Source of the DNA: Eupeodes corollae | Taxonomy: Eukaryota; Arthropoda; Insecta; Diptera; Syrphidae | DNA: 64,000 nucleotides | Assembly: GCF_945859685.1 (NCBI RefSeq) | Contig: NC_079147.1 | Span: 55,954,946-56,018,945, forward strand | Direction: 5' to 3' | Shown here: positions 32,701-44,984 of the stretch, piece by piece | Layout of the letters: every line of letters starts with the position of its first letter | Position numbering within the stretch: position 1 is the first letter of the stretch | Position numbers and translations under genes: made by a program | The notes under the pieces: model-generated | Database searches by the model: none | Told to the model about the DNA's origin: nothing | What the model saw: only the letters and a program-made list of their open reading frames with translations

Positions 32701-34578
32701 ACCTTTATTCTGTCCTTAATTCTGGATGTCACCCTTCGTTAATAATTATTTGGTTGTCTCCAAGTCCTTATGCTTTACTGTGAACTATATTAATCTATCA
32801 AGCCTTTGAGAATATTGTACACCGACGACGGATCTTATAGGAACTGAAAAGAAACAACAAAAAAACAATCCTTTTTGAAGGCATTCAATAACTGTTTCAC
32901 TTTAATTATCCAAATCATCCTTTACGAGGCGGCCAATACTGCAGCAAAAGAAGCGACTCGTTTAACTTATTTGAAAGAACTGCCAAATATCGCTAAAATC
33001 ATCTGAAAATTGTTCAATGAAAGTGAAGAGCTTGAAAAATTCTGGTGTATAGAACAAAACTTTTTTCGACAACACCAAGCAACTCATTTTCAAGTTTAAA
33101 AACTTTACAGAAATACAATCATTTTTCTTCAATTTTCAATTTAAGAACATATATGTAAATTTGTCACTTGTTATTAATCAAATCTTAGACCAATCGTTAA
33201 TGTTAACACGACATCTATGGTCTTGTTGCTTTGATGTCTTCCATGTTTATAATTTTATAAATTAATCTTTGCAACATATTTTTGATAAACAAATATACAA
33301 AAATACTCTGGGTCTTATTAAACCTTTCCTTGATTTCCAGTGTCTAAGAAAAACAATGTCAAAAGGAGGTTATAGAAAAATGTCCTCAGAACTCAAAATT
33401 TCACAAACCTAATCCGAACCTGGTTTAAAATTCCAAACAACCTTCAAATATTTTCGGAAATTAAAACAGACAGACAGAAAAAAGAGAAGACGGTGTATTT
33501 GACAGTCATTGATACTCTCGTATAACATCGGAATGCTGCAGATATTTATTATAGAAATGACCTAACCCACAGTGGGGGTAAATTTCATATAAAATACTTC
33601 AAGCATACGACATCAAACATCATGTAGAATGCCCTATGTTTGTTTGTTTGGTTTGTTTATTGAGAAGACTCTAATTGATGACTTTTTGTGATCGAAAATC
33701 ACAACACAGCATCCAAATCCAATGAGCCATCATCAGATGACCAATAGAAGGACTACGAGTATACAAAATAATTAAACCTCTCTTGCTGTGTTATATATTA
33801 ATTAATAAAAATGTTTTGGCTAATGGAACTTTATTGATTTTACGGGGCATTAAGCCATGCGCATTAGTATAAAATTAGTATAAAATTCTATTAATCGGAG
33901 TGCTGCACAAAATGGAATGTTCAATGTTACTCGTTTATCCGTTTATCCATCTACAAAGCTATACATAAATACATATTTGTAGATATGTATTTGAAAACCT
34001 ATTCTTTTCTTTTTACGCTAGACGTTTTGAATCTTATAAGAGGTCATTAATTTTAATTTTGTTGGATGAAAATAAATAAATTAGATTGGCTGCATCTTGG
34101 CGCACATTAATCGGTTTTAATTGCTTGTGGCAAGCCGAGTGTGGAAACAAAAAATCGCGGAGTTTTCTTTGTGGACATTTATCGTTTTGAAATTTTAGCC
34201 ACAGAGAAAGCTCTAGACCCATGCAGGATGAATTCACATCATCATGATTGCAAATATTTTATTTCTAATAACGAATGAGTGTGGAATATGGCTGTGAGAT
34301 AGTGGAATTCATAGAACTCAAATCGATCGAAAACTAGGTACAGTTAAAGAATATTTGAATATTTTGAATTTAAGTTTGTGGAAAGACCTGTTTACAAAAC
34401 GAGACAATACTATTAAAAAGTCCTGAACCCTGACTGTAAACTTTGCATCGAAATTCGTTGAAACTTCTGCCAATTATGTCAACATTTTCGTTTCAGCATT
34501 TTATGGTGTGCTGTGCATATCCCAAGGCATACACTATTAAATTACATTAAACAATATTCAGCAAATATACAAATAAAT
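32701..34578. other. AT-rich spacer
   Basis: No gene recognised. A 67-codon minus frame at 34034-34237 has slightly richer codon content but no known motif. TTTG-type short repeats lie at 33637-33660. Confidence 0.4.
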
Positions 34579-34849
34579 TGGAACAGTCCGTTGAGAACTA
34601 GGGCCTAGTAACTTACAACTCTCAACCATTCCTGTTATCAGGGATGGAGAACATCTACAGTGTTAAGCCGAATCTGAAGAGCTTATTTGAAAAAGCACTT
34701 TTCATGACACAAATTACTCTTGGAGAATTTTTAAATTCCTCGCCAGAAGCAGCTTCCGTGATTTAAAACTTCAGGTGGCATAGGCAGGGATCAAACCCAA
34801 GACTTGTGGCATGACAGTCCAACGCACTTACCATCATTCCACGGGTACC
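34579..34849 (-). mobile_element. tRNA-derived SINE, copy 3
   Basis: Antisense full-length copy. It begins GGAACAGTCCGTTGAGAACT (the inverted 3' tail) and ends with the inverted tRNA part: GGGATCAAACCC (B box), GCATGACAGTCCAACGCACT and ACCATCATTCCACGGGTAC (A-box region). It is close in length to the copies at 15858 and 51554. Confidence 0.78.
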
Positions 34850-34909
34850 ACTATTCAAACAAACATTATTAAGCAGTAATAACGAAACTTAAATTAGAAA
34901 GAACCAAGT

Positions 34910-35345
34910 GTTCAAGACGGAACTAGTTAGGTCAAGTTAAGTCTGTCTGTGATGGACTAAACAAACTTAGGCGATTGTGATACCACATTAATCCTGAAGC
35001 TTTCTTCTGATTTCAATTAAACTAGTTTGAGTCCCTTTCGGAAAGTAAAGACTTATTTTTATTTTATTGATATCGTTTAGATCGTTATAGAAGAATTTTC
35101 CTATAATTGAGCTGGAACAGGGCATGTACAAAACCTTTGAAGAATTGTTTCCCCTTCTTCCTCATCCATACACCTTCTTCAAGAGTCATTTGAGCATACG
35201 CCTATCTTCCTGGCAATTTTTCCTATAAGAAAGTGCCCGGTTATGAAACATAGTATCGACAAGCGATTTGCTTATAGATAGCAAGGATCTTAAACGCGTT
35301 GAATCTATCAGCATTAGCCAAACGTGGTAGAATGGGTTGTACTGT
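34910..35345 (-). mobile_element. R1/LOA-like LINE 3' end
   Basis: Read on the minus strand, this holds a degraded C-terminal Cys/His region (ending KILL..RSKRYQ) and a 3' UTR with GTGGTATCACAATCGCC and CAGACTTAACTTGACC. It is the same family as the elements at 13330 and 26380, whose C-terminal knuckle and EFFFNDIND-like end align. It abuts a plus-strand LINE at 35346. Confidence 0.6.
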
Positions 35346-36975
35346 AGTATTTATGGTGCCTTACAGTTTAATGGAATGTATCTATGGCTAATCGACATTC
35401 CACAAAAAAGGATCAGTGATGGAAGCTCGAATTATCGTGCAATTTCTTTTCTTTTCCAACGATAATACATAAGCCGTTCAAAATCTGGATAGAAACAGGA
35501 AAAGTTTCAAAAGAATTCCAATCTGTCTTAAGATCAGGCTACTTCACCATTGATAATACTTTTATTCTTAGAAGGTTAGCTGAGAGTTTTTTAGCACGCA
35601 AAATAAAAAATGTATGATTTCTAATCAACTTTCGACAAAATTAATCGAGCAACTGTATGGCTTATGAGTATCACTCTAATTCGGTCGTTTACTCGACGAT
35701 TTGTACAAAAGAACTTGGTTCGGAACCTTCTAACTGGTTCAGAACAACAGCAGGAGAAAGGCAGGGTTATACATTGAGTTACACATTGTTTTCGCTTTCA
35801 TAAAACCTCATCATAACGACCTCATTGACTGGCTTCGAGTTGGCGTCCATTTCGATGAAATTAGTTTGAAAGCTTTATTATTTGTGGATAATTTAGTTAT
35901 GCTTGCTTATTCCCCAGAAACTTTGTAACTCATGATTAACAGATTATACTACTACTGCAGTTTATGGAACTTAATTGTAAACACCCAAAAGTCCAAAGTT
36001 ATGGTTTTTTTTAAAAAAGTTTAAGCTCGAAATGACTCGAATTAAAAGTGGACGTATAACGGTAAGAATATTGACTGTATCAGTGAATACAAATTCCTTG
36101 GAGTTATGTTATTAAGAAATTTAAGCATGGAAAAACAATTTAAAGAAATACTGCAAAAATCAAAAATTGCTTGTGGAAAAGATGATTTACAAATGGAAAC
36201 ATTGCGCATAGCAGAAAAGTCAAATTGTTTGAAGCGATTGCTGATAGTATTCTGAATTCTGTATTGTTGTCAAGTGTGGTGTTGAAAAACTCTTCACACG
36301 CTATGTTAAAGAGTTTAATACGCCAATTTATGTTATCATGTTAGAAACAGGACTATCTCTTCTTTTCATTAAAACATTGAAACTGTAAGCTGACTATCTT
36401 CGAAATGTCATGAAGATGTCTGAGTTTCGTTTTGTTGGGAAGGTGGTTCTTAAGCTATCCAAGTAGTAAAAGCTTTTACATAGAGCGGGCAAGTCTCGAG
36501 GAAAGTTGTAATTTCAATTTCACTTTAAACATTTACAACATCTCGAAGTGTAAAGCCATCTTTTACGAAGTAATATCGAAGATGAATGGAAAGTATACAG
36601 CCGAATAAGTGGAGGAAGCTTTAAATTGTCTATATACGCGAATATTCAGAATGCTTAACCATACTCTGAAAGATTGAAACTATTTCCAAGAGGAAAACAC
36701 TGGTGAGACTCGCAGCGAATTACTCTTCCTTAACTTTATAAGACACAGACCATATTTACACTTGGAGTACAATTTTAGAGAATCATTGAAAGTGATTTTT
36801 TGTAAGAAGAAGGAGTTCTTATACAACTATGAGATAAACGTAGCCAAATTGTTTAAATGTTGCAAAACCACGTTAAGGCACAGAAAAAAAAAAGAAGTTT
36901 TACTTTCTCCATGCCAAGGGAATATGGATCATATAGAGACAGCTGTTAAAAATTGCCTCAAGGATTGGTGAGACG
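35346..36975 (+). mobile_element. CR1/Jockey-like LINE, plus-strand copy
   Basis: RT blocks: VPQ/KKGS.ME followed by a degraded SSNYR.ISFLF block (about 35405-35455), ESFLARKIKN near 35590, FDKINR-like sequence at 35633, TTAGERQGYTLSYTLF (about 35740-35790), KALLFVDNLVMLAYSPETL (35870-35927; catalytic box FVDN), NTQKSKVMVFFKK (about 35978), NIDCISEYKFLGVMLLRNLS (36060-36130) and, further on, the FTLNIYNISKCKAIFYEVIS region. The frame 36762-36971 probably ends the ORF. AATAAAAG at 37005 may mark the 3' UTR. Stops and shifts are frequent. Confidence 0.72.
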
Positions 36976-37229
36976 GAACTGACATTTTGTAATTTAAACT
37001 AGACTAATAAAAGTCCTGTCAAGTTTTGTCTCGTGGGCAATCATAAAATGAACACGATATTTGCTGGAAAACAAATTGGAACTATTGAGACAGTGTTAAA
37101 CTTTTTAATAAATTCTGATTGCGTAGAAGTATATTATTTCTTAAAAAAGTTTCTGTATCTAACTATGAATAATACATATTAAGGATTCTTCCAACGACGC
37201 ACGATCCAATTAAGATGTTGTAATTTACA

Positions 37230-39650
37230 ACTCTTCATTCAAATCCAAACATTTTTTTTAGAACAACTGATGGGAAGCCATCTTTCAGAACCAGGGCTAA
37301 AGTTTTCTTTGAGGCTTACGATTTTACCATTTACCATTTCTTCAGTTATAGTAAAAGATGAAAGAAAGGTTTGAGTGCAACAATCTTAATAACTAAAGTA
37401 GTGAGGATGAGGATCATGAAGATGTTCAATAAAAGATTTGATAAATAGATTTGTTATAAGAGTGATTTTTTAGCTATTATCTTTTTGGCAATACTGGTTT
37501 AAACAGCTGACGCACGTTTCGAGTTTTGTTTCACTATCAAACATCTTTAGTTTGGTCTATAATTTAACCATGAATCGTCTTGCAAGCGAACACCGCTTGC
37601 AAACTATTGAATTTTTTAATAAAAATACCGTGCTCTGTTAAGAAAGTTCATCGCGTGCTTCTTTACCAAAAATTGTGTTCAGCAACTAAGCTTATTTTTG
37701 GCTTAATGAGTACGTAAATAAGCAGAATTGTCAATTTTGGAGTGAATATCAGCCAGAAGCATTGCAAGAAGTACTAATGAATCCAGAAAAAGCAACAGTT
37801 TGGTGCGGTTTATGGGCTGGTGGCATCGTTGGACCGTACTTCTTCAAATGGTGAGCGCTACCGTGTGATGATATCCAACTTTTTTTGCCGAAAATTCAAG
37901 AGCTTGACTTGCATGACATGTGGTTTCAACAAGACAGTGCAACATACCACATAGCACGAGCAATAATGTACCTATTGAGAGAATATTCGGTGAATATTTT
38001 ATTTCACTTTCGGGACTGGGCAATTGGCTGCTCAGATCGTGCGATTTAACGCCTTTGGACTATTTTTTTGTGTGGCTATGTTAAAGCTCATGTTCATACA
38101 GACAGCCTGCTTGAATTGACACATTGAAAGACAATATTGAAGCATTTATTCGTTAGATGCCGGCCGAAATGTTGGAAAGAGTATCTATTGGACTTAGCGG
38201 ATGGACCATTTGAAGCGAAGTCAATGTCTACATTTGCATCAAATAATCTTCAAACATCAAATTATATGAATTCTGAATTCTGAATTTTTTTCGAAAAATG
38301 TTCCTATAGCTTTTAAAAAATCACCCTTCAGTTGTTGAATCTGAGTAGATTGTGTTAGAGAAACTCATTGAAGATGGAAATCCATCATTTTTAAACTTGA
38401 AAAATCTCCTTGAATCAGAAAGTAGGTTAAAGTTTGCTACTCCATTTAGTTGAAATCGCTATGAGCAGCGATTTAGATTCAGAGAAGATGTTAGTTGGAA
38501 AGAAGGATTACTGATCATTGAGGTGGATCAATTGAGATGGGGAAGATTAAAGTCGCCTAGATCGATGATTAAATTGTTAGGTTGCACTTATTCAAGCAGA
38601 TAATCGATGGTTTCAGCAGCAGCTTGGTATGTTTTCATTTGTTGGGCTGATAGAATATAACAACAAGGGACAAAAAGACAAAAGTTAGGGAGCTGATACA
38701 CCTTCAAATTCGATTGAAGTAGGAATATGGAATAGCTAAAAGCACAGTACGACCATGTGTATTACTCGCACATTCCACGACATCCATTCGAAAGATGGAA
38801 AAGTCGTTAGTGAAGAGTTCATTAGTAAGGGCAAAGTTGTCATAAGGAAGGTTTTGGGAGTTATTAAAGATGGTAGACGTTTTAGACCTTAGCCCTCTTA
38901 CATTTTGATAGTTAAGGCTAAGACATTTAGGTGTAGTGGTCTTTATGTTAGGAGCGATAGTATTTCTTCATATCTGCACGGGATTTTTCGATATGAGATA
39001 ATCGTTTTGAAGAGATAAACGACGCAAAAGAGGTTAGGTCTTCCCTTACTTTTTGAGGAGAATTTTCAAGTCCATCATGAAATTTCAAGAATATTTCCAG
39101 AGAGATTAAAACCTTAATGTTCGTATTTGTTTTATCTTCAAAGCAAACGGAATCTGTTTTGTAGTGGAGGACAGCTAAGTTAAGACGTGGTGGTAGGTGG
39201 TCTCTAAGACGGGTCATAACATACCGATCATTTGTATTGGCCTCAGATCAGGGATTATTGGGTTAAGGAATACTTGTGGTTCTTAAGAAACTGATGAAGA
39301 AGAAGTAGGGTTAATGGTGTGAGAATGGATGAAATTTGGATACGCGGGTGTTTTAGCAGGAGAATCAACTATCGGAGGGCGAAACCAAGACCCGGATGAG
39401 AAGGGTTAAAAGAAACTCGTTTGGATAGAGGGTTTACAGAGGAAAGATAAGATTGAGGGGCGAAAGTTGGTTAGTGAGAGAAAACTTTGGAAAGTTCTGT
39501 GTTTCAAGAGTTGATTTTAATATTTTTATTGGCATTAAGTTTGGGATTAGATTTAGGATGAGGTTAGGGTTTGTTAGACTTAATTAAATTAGTATTGCTA
39601 CTCATTCTGGCAAGCCGCATTTGACCAAGTCGTATATATCTTCTTTGGTG
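37230..39650 (-). mobile_element. Jockey-like LINE split by a mariner
   Basis: On the minus strand: ORF1 remnants from about 39650 down, closing with frame 38948-39217 (FISSKRLSHIEKSRADMKKY). ORF2 endonuclease starts KCLSLNYQNVRGLRSKTSTI at about 38920-38860, then TNDFSIFRMDVVECASNTHG, RTVLLAIPYS, and LIIDLGDFNLPHLN at about 38575-38535 (the GDFN block). It runs to SSMSFSNTIYSD at about 38350. At 38328 a mariner intervenes. On its other side (37458 to about 37250) the strand carries EEMVNGKIVSLKENFSPGSE, comparable with the 'I..LK.N.SPGPDGLP' pre-RT block of Jockey elements. RT proper is absent. Confidence 0.68.
37459..38328 (+). mobile_element. DD41D-type mariner, deletion derivative
   Basis: 870 bp with inverted ends: left AGAGTGATTTTTTAG, right AAAAAATCACCCTT. 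Left flank is TA; the right flank reads CA, a likely mutated TA. Transposase remnants: MNRLASEHRLQTIEFFNKNT from 37570, a deletion, then LNEYVNKQNCQFWSEYQPEA, ATVWCGLWAGGIVGPYFF (37796-37848), a frameshift, HDMWFQQDSATYH (second Asp, about 37915), SCDLTPLDYFF (third Asp, about 38038) and MPAEMLER. The first catalytic Asp region is lost. Same family as the fuller copy at 46322-47614. Confidence 0.85.
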
Positions 39651-42600
39651 ATGAAACATTTAGTTATATTTGGAGGGAATCAGGAACTTGATTCTTTTTC
39701 CACACAACTGAAGACATTCGCAGCTATTGACGAATATAAAAACAAAGGACAAAAAGACAAAAAAAAAGAAATGGAATCCAAAATAAAGCTCGGAAAAGAT
39801 CTTAACCATATATAGTGTCGATCTTCAACATTTTCTATTGCTTGAGAACCAATAACATCACAAACTTTGAATTAATAACTTTTGGTACACAATAACCAAA
39901 AACCATAACTTACGCAAAGATAGCTTTTTTAAGAGTGTCAAGTGATGAGGAAACTTTAAGAGTAATTGTGCATACCTACATTTTTATACGTGTATTAATT
40001 TTGTTTATAAATAAATATTTATTTTTTTATTAAGCGCACTATCAAAGTGCTCTGCGTACCTTTAATATGCTAAAGGCACAATGTTAGCATTAGGAAAAAA
40101 AGGTAAAATTTGGAAACGATAATTTAAAAAAATTAAAAATAAGGGCTTGGGATGCGACCCACACTGTTCACTTGCCTCCCCTCTGTCGATTTGTCTTGCT
40201 TAAAAGTTTGTAAGTTTTCGTGTTGGGTTAAAAAAATTGTCAGTTGAACTGTTCTTAAAAATTTTTAAAATACCAACAATGTTTTTCATATGACCCGAAA
40301 ATCGATTGTTCCTAAATTTTATTCATTTTTTTGTTAAGGTTTTTATTTTTTGTAAGAAAACTGTTCATTCGATTTGCCTCAAAATTTGTCCGAATGTTGA
40401 AAACAATATTTCTTATAAGTTAAAATTAGATGGAAGCCATAATCTCAAAGTTTTAAAAGGATAGAAAATCTTTTTTTTTACCAACTTTTAACAATTTTTT
40501 TGTTTAGGTATTTATTTTTAATAAAAAAAACTGTCAATTTTATTTTTCTCAAAATTTTACGAGATTTTAAAAACATATTTTTCGTTGCACAAAATTGTTT
40601 CGGAGATAAAATCGGTCTGGCTCGTAAGATATTTAGGGTTCAACAAAATGTTCACCTTTTTTTAAACTAATATGGTAAAAAAAACCACCCACGCAATTTT
40701 CTTGAAAGCCCTTTCTGCATCTTTTTGCCTTATTATCTGTGTAACAAAATTTATTTGAAGTCGATTTCGCTTCTGGTTCTTGAGCTATGGATTTTTAATT
40801 TAACAAATCGGACCCATTACAATAACTTCCTATGGGAAGTTTGTTTTATAATTCTGTTTACTTTACTTAATTCATATAAGAATCAATAAGGCACCCATTT
40901 CAAAAGCGGGGGTACAACTTCAAGAAATTCTCATTTTTAAACTGTTTCAGTTCCACTGTTTGTTTTGCTATTGATAGGATCTCATATGAACGAAATAATA
41001 ATTAATTATTATTTTTCTCTCTCTTCAAACAAAATAAAAAACAAAACTCTTGAATATTGCTTTATGCTGTGTGCCCGCGTTTTAATTAACCAACAATTTA
41101 AAGTTCTAAATGATTTATGGTATTTTGATGGCGCAATTTATTACCTACTTTGTTTTGGTTTATTTTATGAAGTTAAATTCTGTTGCACGATGCGGGTGCA
41201 TTTATATTCATATAATTTCAACACTGAAGTGAACCTATATTTGTATTTAACAGAAGCTAGTTGAGTTAAGAAACGATTGAAGGGTACGGTACTTATGATT
41301 TTTAAAGTCAATTTCAAATCATTTGAAATATTGAAATGGTTGACTTAATTTTCTCTATTTTGATGAAGAATGAATAACATTAACTTTTAGAACTCACAAC
41401 ATCAAAGGTTTTGCCTTTGGACTTTTTCCTTCCCTTAACAATTCTTCGAATTGAAATTAGAACAAAAAAAAATATTTCGAAAACAACAAAGAAAGTTCAA
41501 ATACAGATAAATAATAAAAATTAATAAAGAAAAGATGTTAAAAATGCCGAATATCCTGATGCTCGTGTATATCATAGATCCTTTAGGCATTTTCAGAAAC
41601 AAATAACAATCCCATCAACATGTTCCAACAACATCACCACCGTAGGTAAATTTGATTTCGAGGAATGATTCCAAACTTCTCTCTTAAAAAGGATGTTATC
41701 TTTACCAACGTAAAAAATTAAGAATTGTGACAAGTCCTGGATCTAATTATTTTTGTATGGTGTACCCACAAACTTGCTTACCCCAGCAATTCTTGGAATA
41801 CTCTTCAATTCAGTATTGGAATAGTTATTTTTCCAATACCTATGCATATAACAAAATCTATATAATGAGAAAGTTTTGTTATCTTTCTTCTTCTTTTCTT
41901 TCTTCTTTTTCAATTCTTTATACTTGTGTGTTTTTCTTATCAAAAGTGCTACTTGCCAGGACCTTTTAAGACGATAGGGACGATAGCAAATCGAGGACCA
42001 AAAACAGGAGAAGAATTCAGTGAGAGAAAAAGAACTTCTTAAACAATTCGAGACATCTAAGTTAGGTACTTTGGGAACATCAACAGAGTTTCTTATAATA
42101 CTCGTACATACAGTTGTGGTCATATAATGGAGCCATCTTAAATTAAAGTTATATTTTTTATTTTTCATCAGTTTAATTTAGAAGTTTGGTCGATTTCCAG
42201 GATTTACTGATCCCAGAGAACTTCTTCCAAGAAAAGATTAAGCCATCGAGAAAATAAATATTCAAAAGATTAAAGGAAAGGCGACGGCGAAGCGGTCTTC
42301 CTTCTTGGAATTTTCGATAGCATTCCTAGATGTTTGTTCGTTTGGTGATTTAATTATATGACCACAACTGTATTCTATACAAAGTATCTATAGCTATAAA
42401 AATATATAGCTAAGAAGGTAAGGATATAATCTCTTAATATAAGTAAACTTGTCCATCTTCTTGAGGTAGCCTAGTAGAAAAATAGTGATTACACTAAAAG
42501 CATTGCGCTGATGCCCTTAGATTTTCATTTCCCTCTTAAGAAAACCAACCCTCAACATGATGAAGATAATGATAATGATGAGGATGTGGGACAAGGGTGT

Positions 42601-43009
42601 ATAAGCTTCAAGAAGAGAGAAAAATAGTTTATATTCAACTTTTTTTTCTTCTTCTTTTTCACCTCCATTACATTATATTGAATTTGAATTATAAAATAGA
42701 AAACAAAAAAAATAAAATGGAAAGAAAAGTAACATGACATTCCTTGATCATGTTGCAATAAAATTTGTATTACTTAAAATGACTTAACTTAACTAAGAAA
42801 AGGGTGAAAAATAATGAAGGAATAAGAAAATCAGATACTTTTTCTTTCCAAACGAGTAAATGAATTTTGGTATTGAGAAAATAGGAGCAAGTTTAAGTGA
42901 AATCATTTTTTTTTTGTAAGAATAAAAAATACTTTGGTTAAGCAGGTAAGAGACTAAAAAAAAGAGTTAGACACAAGTCTTGAGTTAATAGTGCATCAAC
43001 GAGCGCCTC
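39651..43009. other. AT-rich spacer with degenerate repeat modules
   Basis: No gene recognised. 40200-40640 holds at least two degenerate copies of a module: GTTWAGGTWTTTATTTTTW, then AAACTGTYCATTCGATTTGC and CTCAAAATTT. Frames at 40965-41264 (plus) and 41743-42168 (minus, with a poly-Lys run caused by TTC/CTT-rich DNA) have no recognisable domain. 41885-41925 and 42645-42665 are pyrimidine-rich. Confidence 0.45.
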
Positions 43010-44800
43010 ATGACCAATCGCATCAAGGCTAAATTCGGAAACTTTAGCCTAGTAAGCGCACACGTGTATACAGATGACAGCAAAAAGGATGTGTTCTTAG
43101 AGCTCGTGTAGAAAGCTTGTGGACAGTATCCTAGCTACATTATTAAAATTGTCCTGGGCTATTTTAATGCCAAGCTTCAAAGAGAAGACATCTCTGGTGT
43201 AATAATCAGGAAAAACAACCTACACGAAAACACTTCCGATAACGATTTAAGCTCATCGATTTTGCTGCGGGGCGAAATATCATGGTAAGCAGTACGCGTG
43301 TTCCACACCTCAAAATCCACAAAAGAACTAAGAGTTCTCCAGGTCAATCTACCCTTAACCATATTAACCATATTGCGGCAGATGACACGCTTCCAGTATA
43401 ATGGATGTCCGAACTTTCCGAGGAGCTAACAACATGGACTCGGGCCAATACCTCGTTGTAGCCAAGGTTTCGGGTACCAGACCCAAGACAAAACAGGAAT
43501 ATACTGGGAAAAGATACAAAGTTGAACGGCTACAATCTTGAAATCGTCAAATATTTCTCCGACCTAGTCGCAATTATTAACCTCTTCCGCCAAAACAATG
43601 TATCGAGTACCAGTGACAACATTGCAAAGATGCAATCAGAAGAAGACTTGCTGGGTTTCAAGCAGCCACTAATAAGAAACCCCTGGTTTCATGGGGAATG
43701 TTGGCAGGCAAAAGCGGCGCTGCATAGAATGATAAGAGCTGCTCACGAGCTCTATGAGCATAAGAGGAGAGACGGACACCAACTTCTCAGAAGTACGGTT
43801 GAAGATGTTGACAGGTTCAAAAGTTTTAAGAGCAGATGAAACTACATTCACAAGTATATAAACCTCGAACCGAAGGACAAGTCTGCGAAACATCATAGTG
43901 GAACTGCAGTCAAAGCTGAGAATATGAAAGGAGCACTCCTGCAGACTGTATAACGACGACAACGAACTGAATTCCGTTGTCAGGCAGGATGACCAACAAT
44001 CTCGCTTAGTCGACTTAGACGAAGTAAGAATTGCCAAGTTGAAGTCTAACAAAGCCTCTGGAGCTGATGGCTTGAAAGCCGAGCTCTTCTAAGCAACTGG
44101 AAATAATTTGGTTAGAAGCAAGCACCAACTTTTCTGTAAGATATAGTCGGAAGAAAGCATGTTCTACAAAGGGAACCTTAGAATTGTTTTCCCGATTATA
44201 AAAAAAGGAGACCCTGTATACTGCACCAACTATGAGGTATCAGTCTACTTTACATCGCTTACAAAATCTATTTGTCGTAACGTAATATGTGAACGTCTAA
44301 AGCCCGTCTTCAACAACCTGATAGGTCCTTATCAGTGTGGCTTTAGTCTGCAGTATGATAATGTAATGACATTGACATAATCCAAAGAACGTAGGGCTTG
44401 TGTTGATATTGAAAACCGAAGTCTCGGTCAAAACGTCACCATCGACAAACGTAACTTTAAGGTAGTTAAGGTTTTCGGCTACCTAGGCTTCGCTATGAAG
44501 ACGGAAAACAGCGCTGAGATCAATCGAAGAATTACTCTTGCTTATCGCTATTTCTATGGGCAAATAAAGCAATTGAGCAGTAAAGCCCTCTCTCGAGTGA
44601 CCAAACTGTCGCTATATAAGTTTCTCATCATTCCCGTCCTGATATACGGTGCAGAAGCATGGACTATGACAAAAGTGGATGAAAGCACCTTGGGTCGTTT
44701 CGAAAGAAAAGTTTATCCGAGAACCTTAAATGCATGCGCCTACCGGACCAACAAATTAGGGGTCAAATACCAAAGAACTGTTTACGGATGATCGAGTACG
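43010..44800 (+). mobile_element. RTE-like LINE, endonuclease to 3' domain
   Basis: Endonuclease pieces: VSAHVYTDDSKKDVF (about 43060), IIKIVLGYFNAKLQREDISG (43140-43200) and NNLHENTSDND. Linker frame 43522-43839 reads FSDLVAIINLFRQ, DLLGFKQPLIRNPWFHGECW and QAKAALHRMIRAAHELYEHK. RT is reduced to YKKGDPVYCTNYE (about 44200-44235), ICERLKPVFNNLIGPYQCGF (44280-44345) and, after a deletion, NAEINRRITLAYRYFYG, LIIPVLIYGAEAWTMTKVDE and STLGRFERKV (44495-44791). Motif A and YADD are gone. The copy ends without a visible tail repeat. Confidence 0.83.
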
Positions 44801-44984
44801 ATAATGATCACTGTGGACTTGCCACCGTAATACGGCTACCAAACGAGGTCGCAGAGTTGAAGGAGTACGTGCCGCTGCATTCTTACAAATATAATAAGAC
44901 GCACTGAGTGCGCTTCACCAATGCAATGATCAGTGCAGTCTAGAAACTTACTATCACAAGAAAATTGGGGCAGTTAATTCTGGC

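Noticed and set aside
34034..34237. 67-codon minus-strand frame as possible host exon
   Set aside because: Slightly better composition than surroundings, but no splice signals or motif that I could point to.
41743..42168. 141-codon minus-strand frame with a poly-Lys run
   Set aside because: Long because of TTC/CTT-rich low-complexity DNA; no domain.
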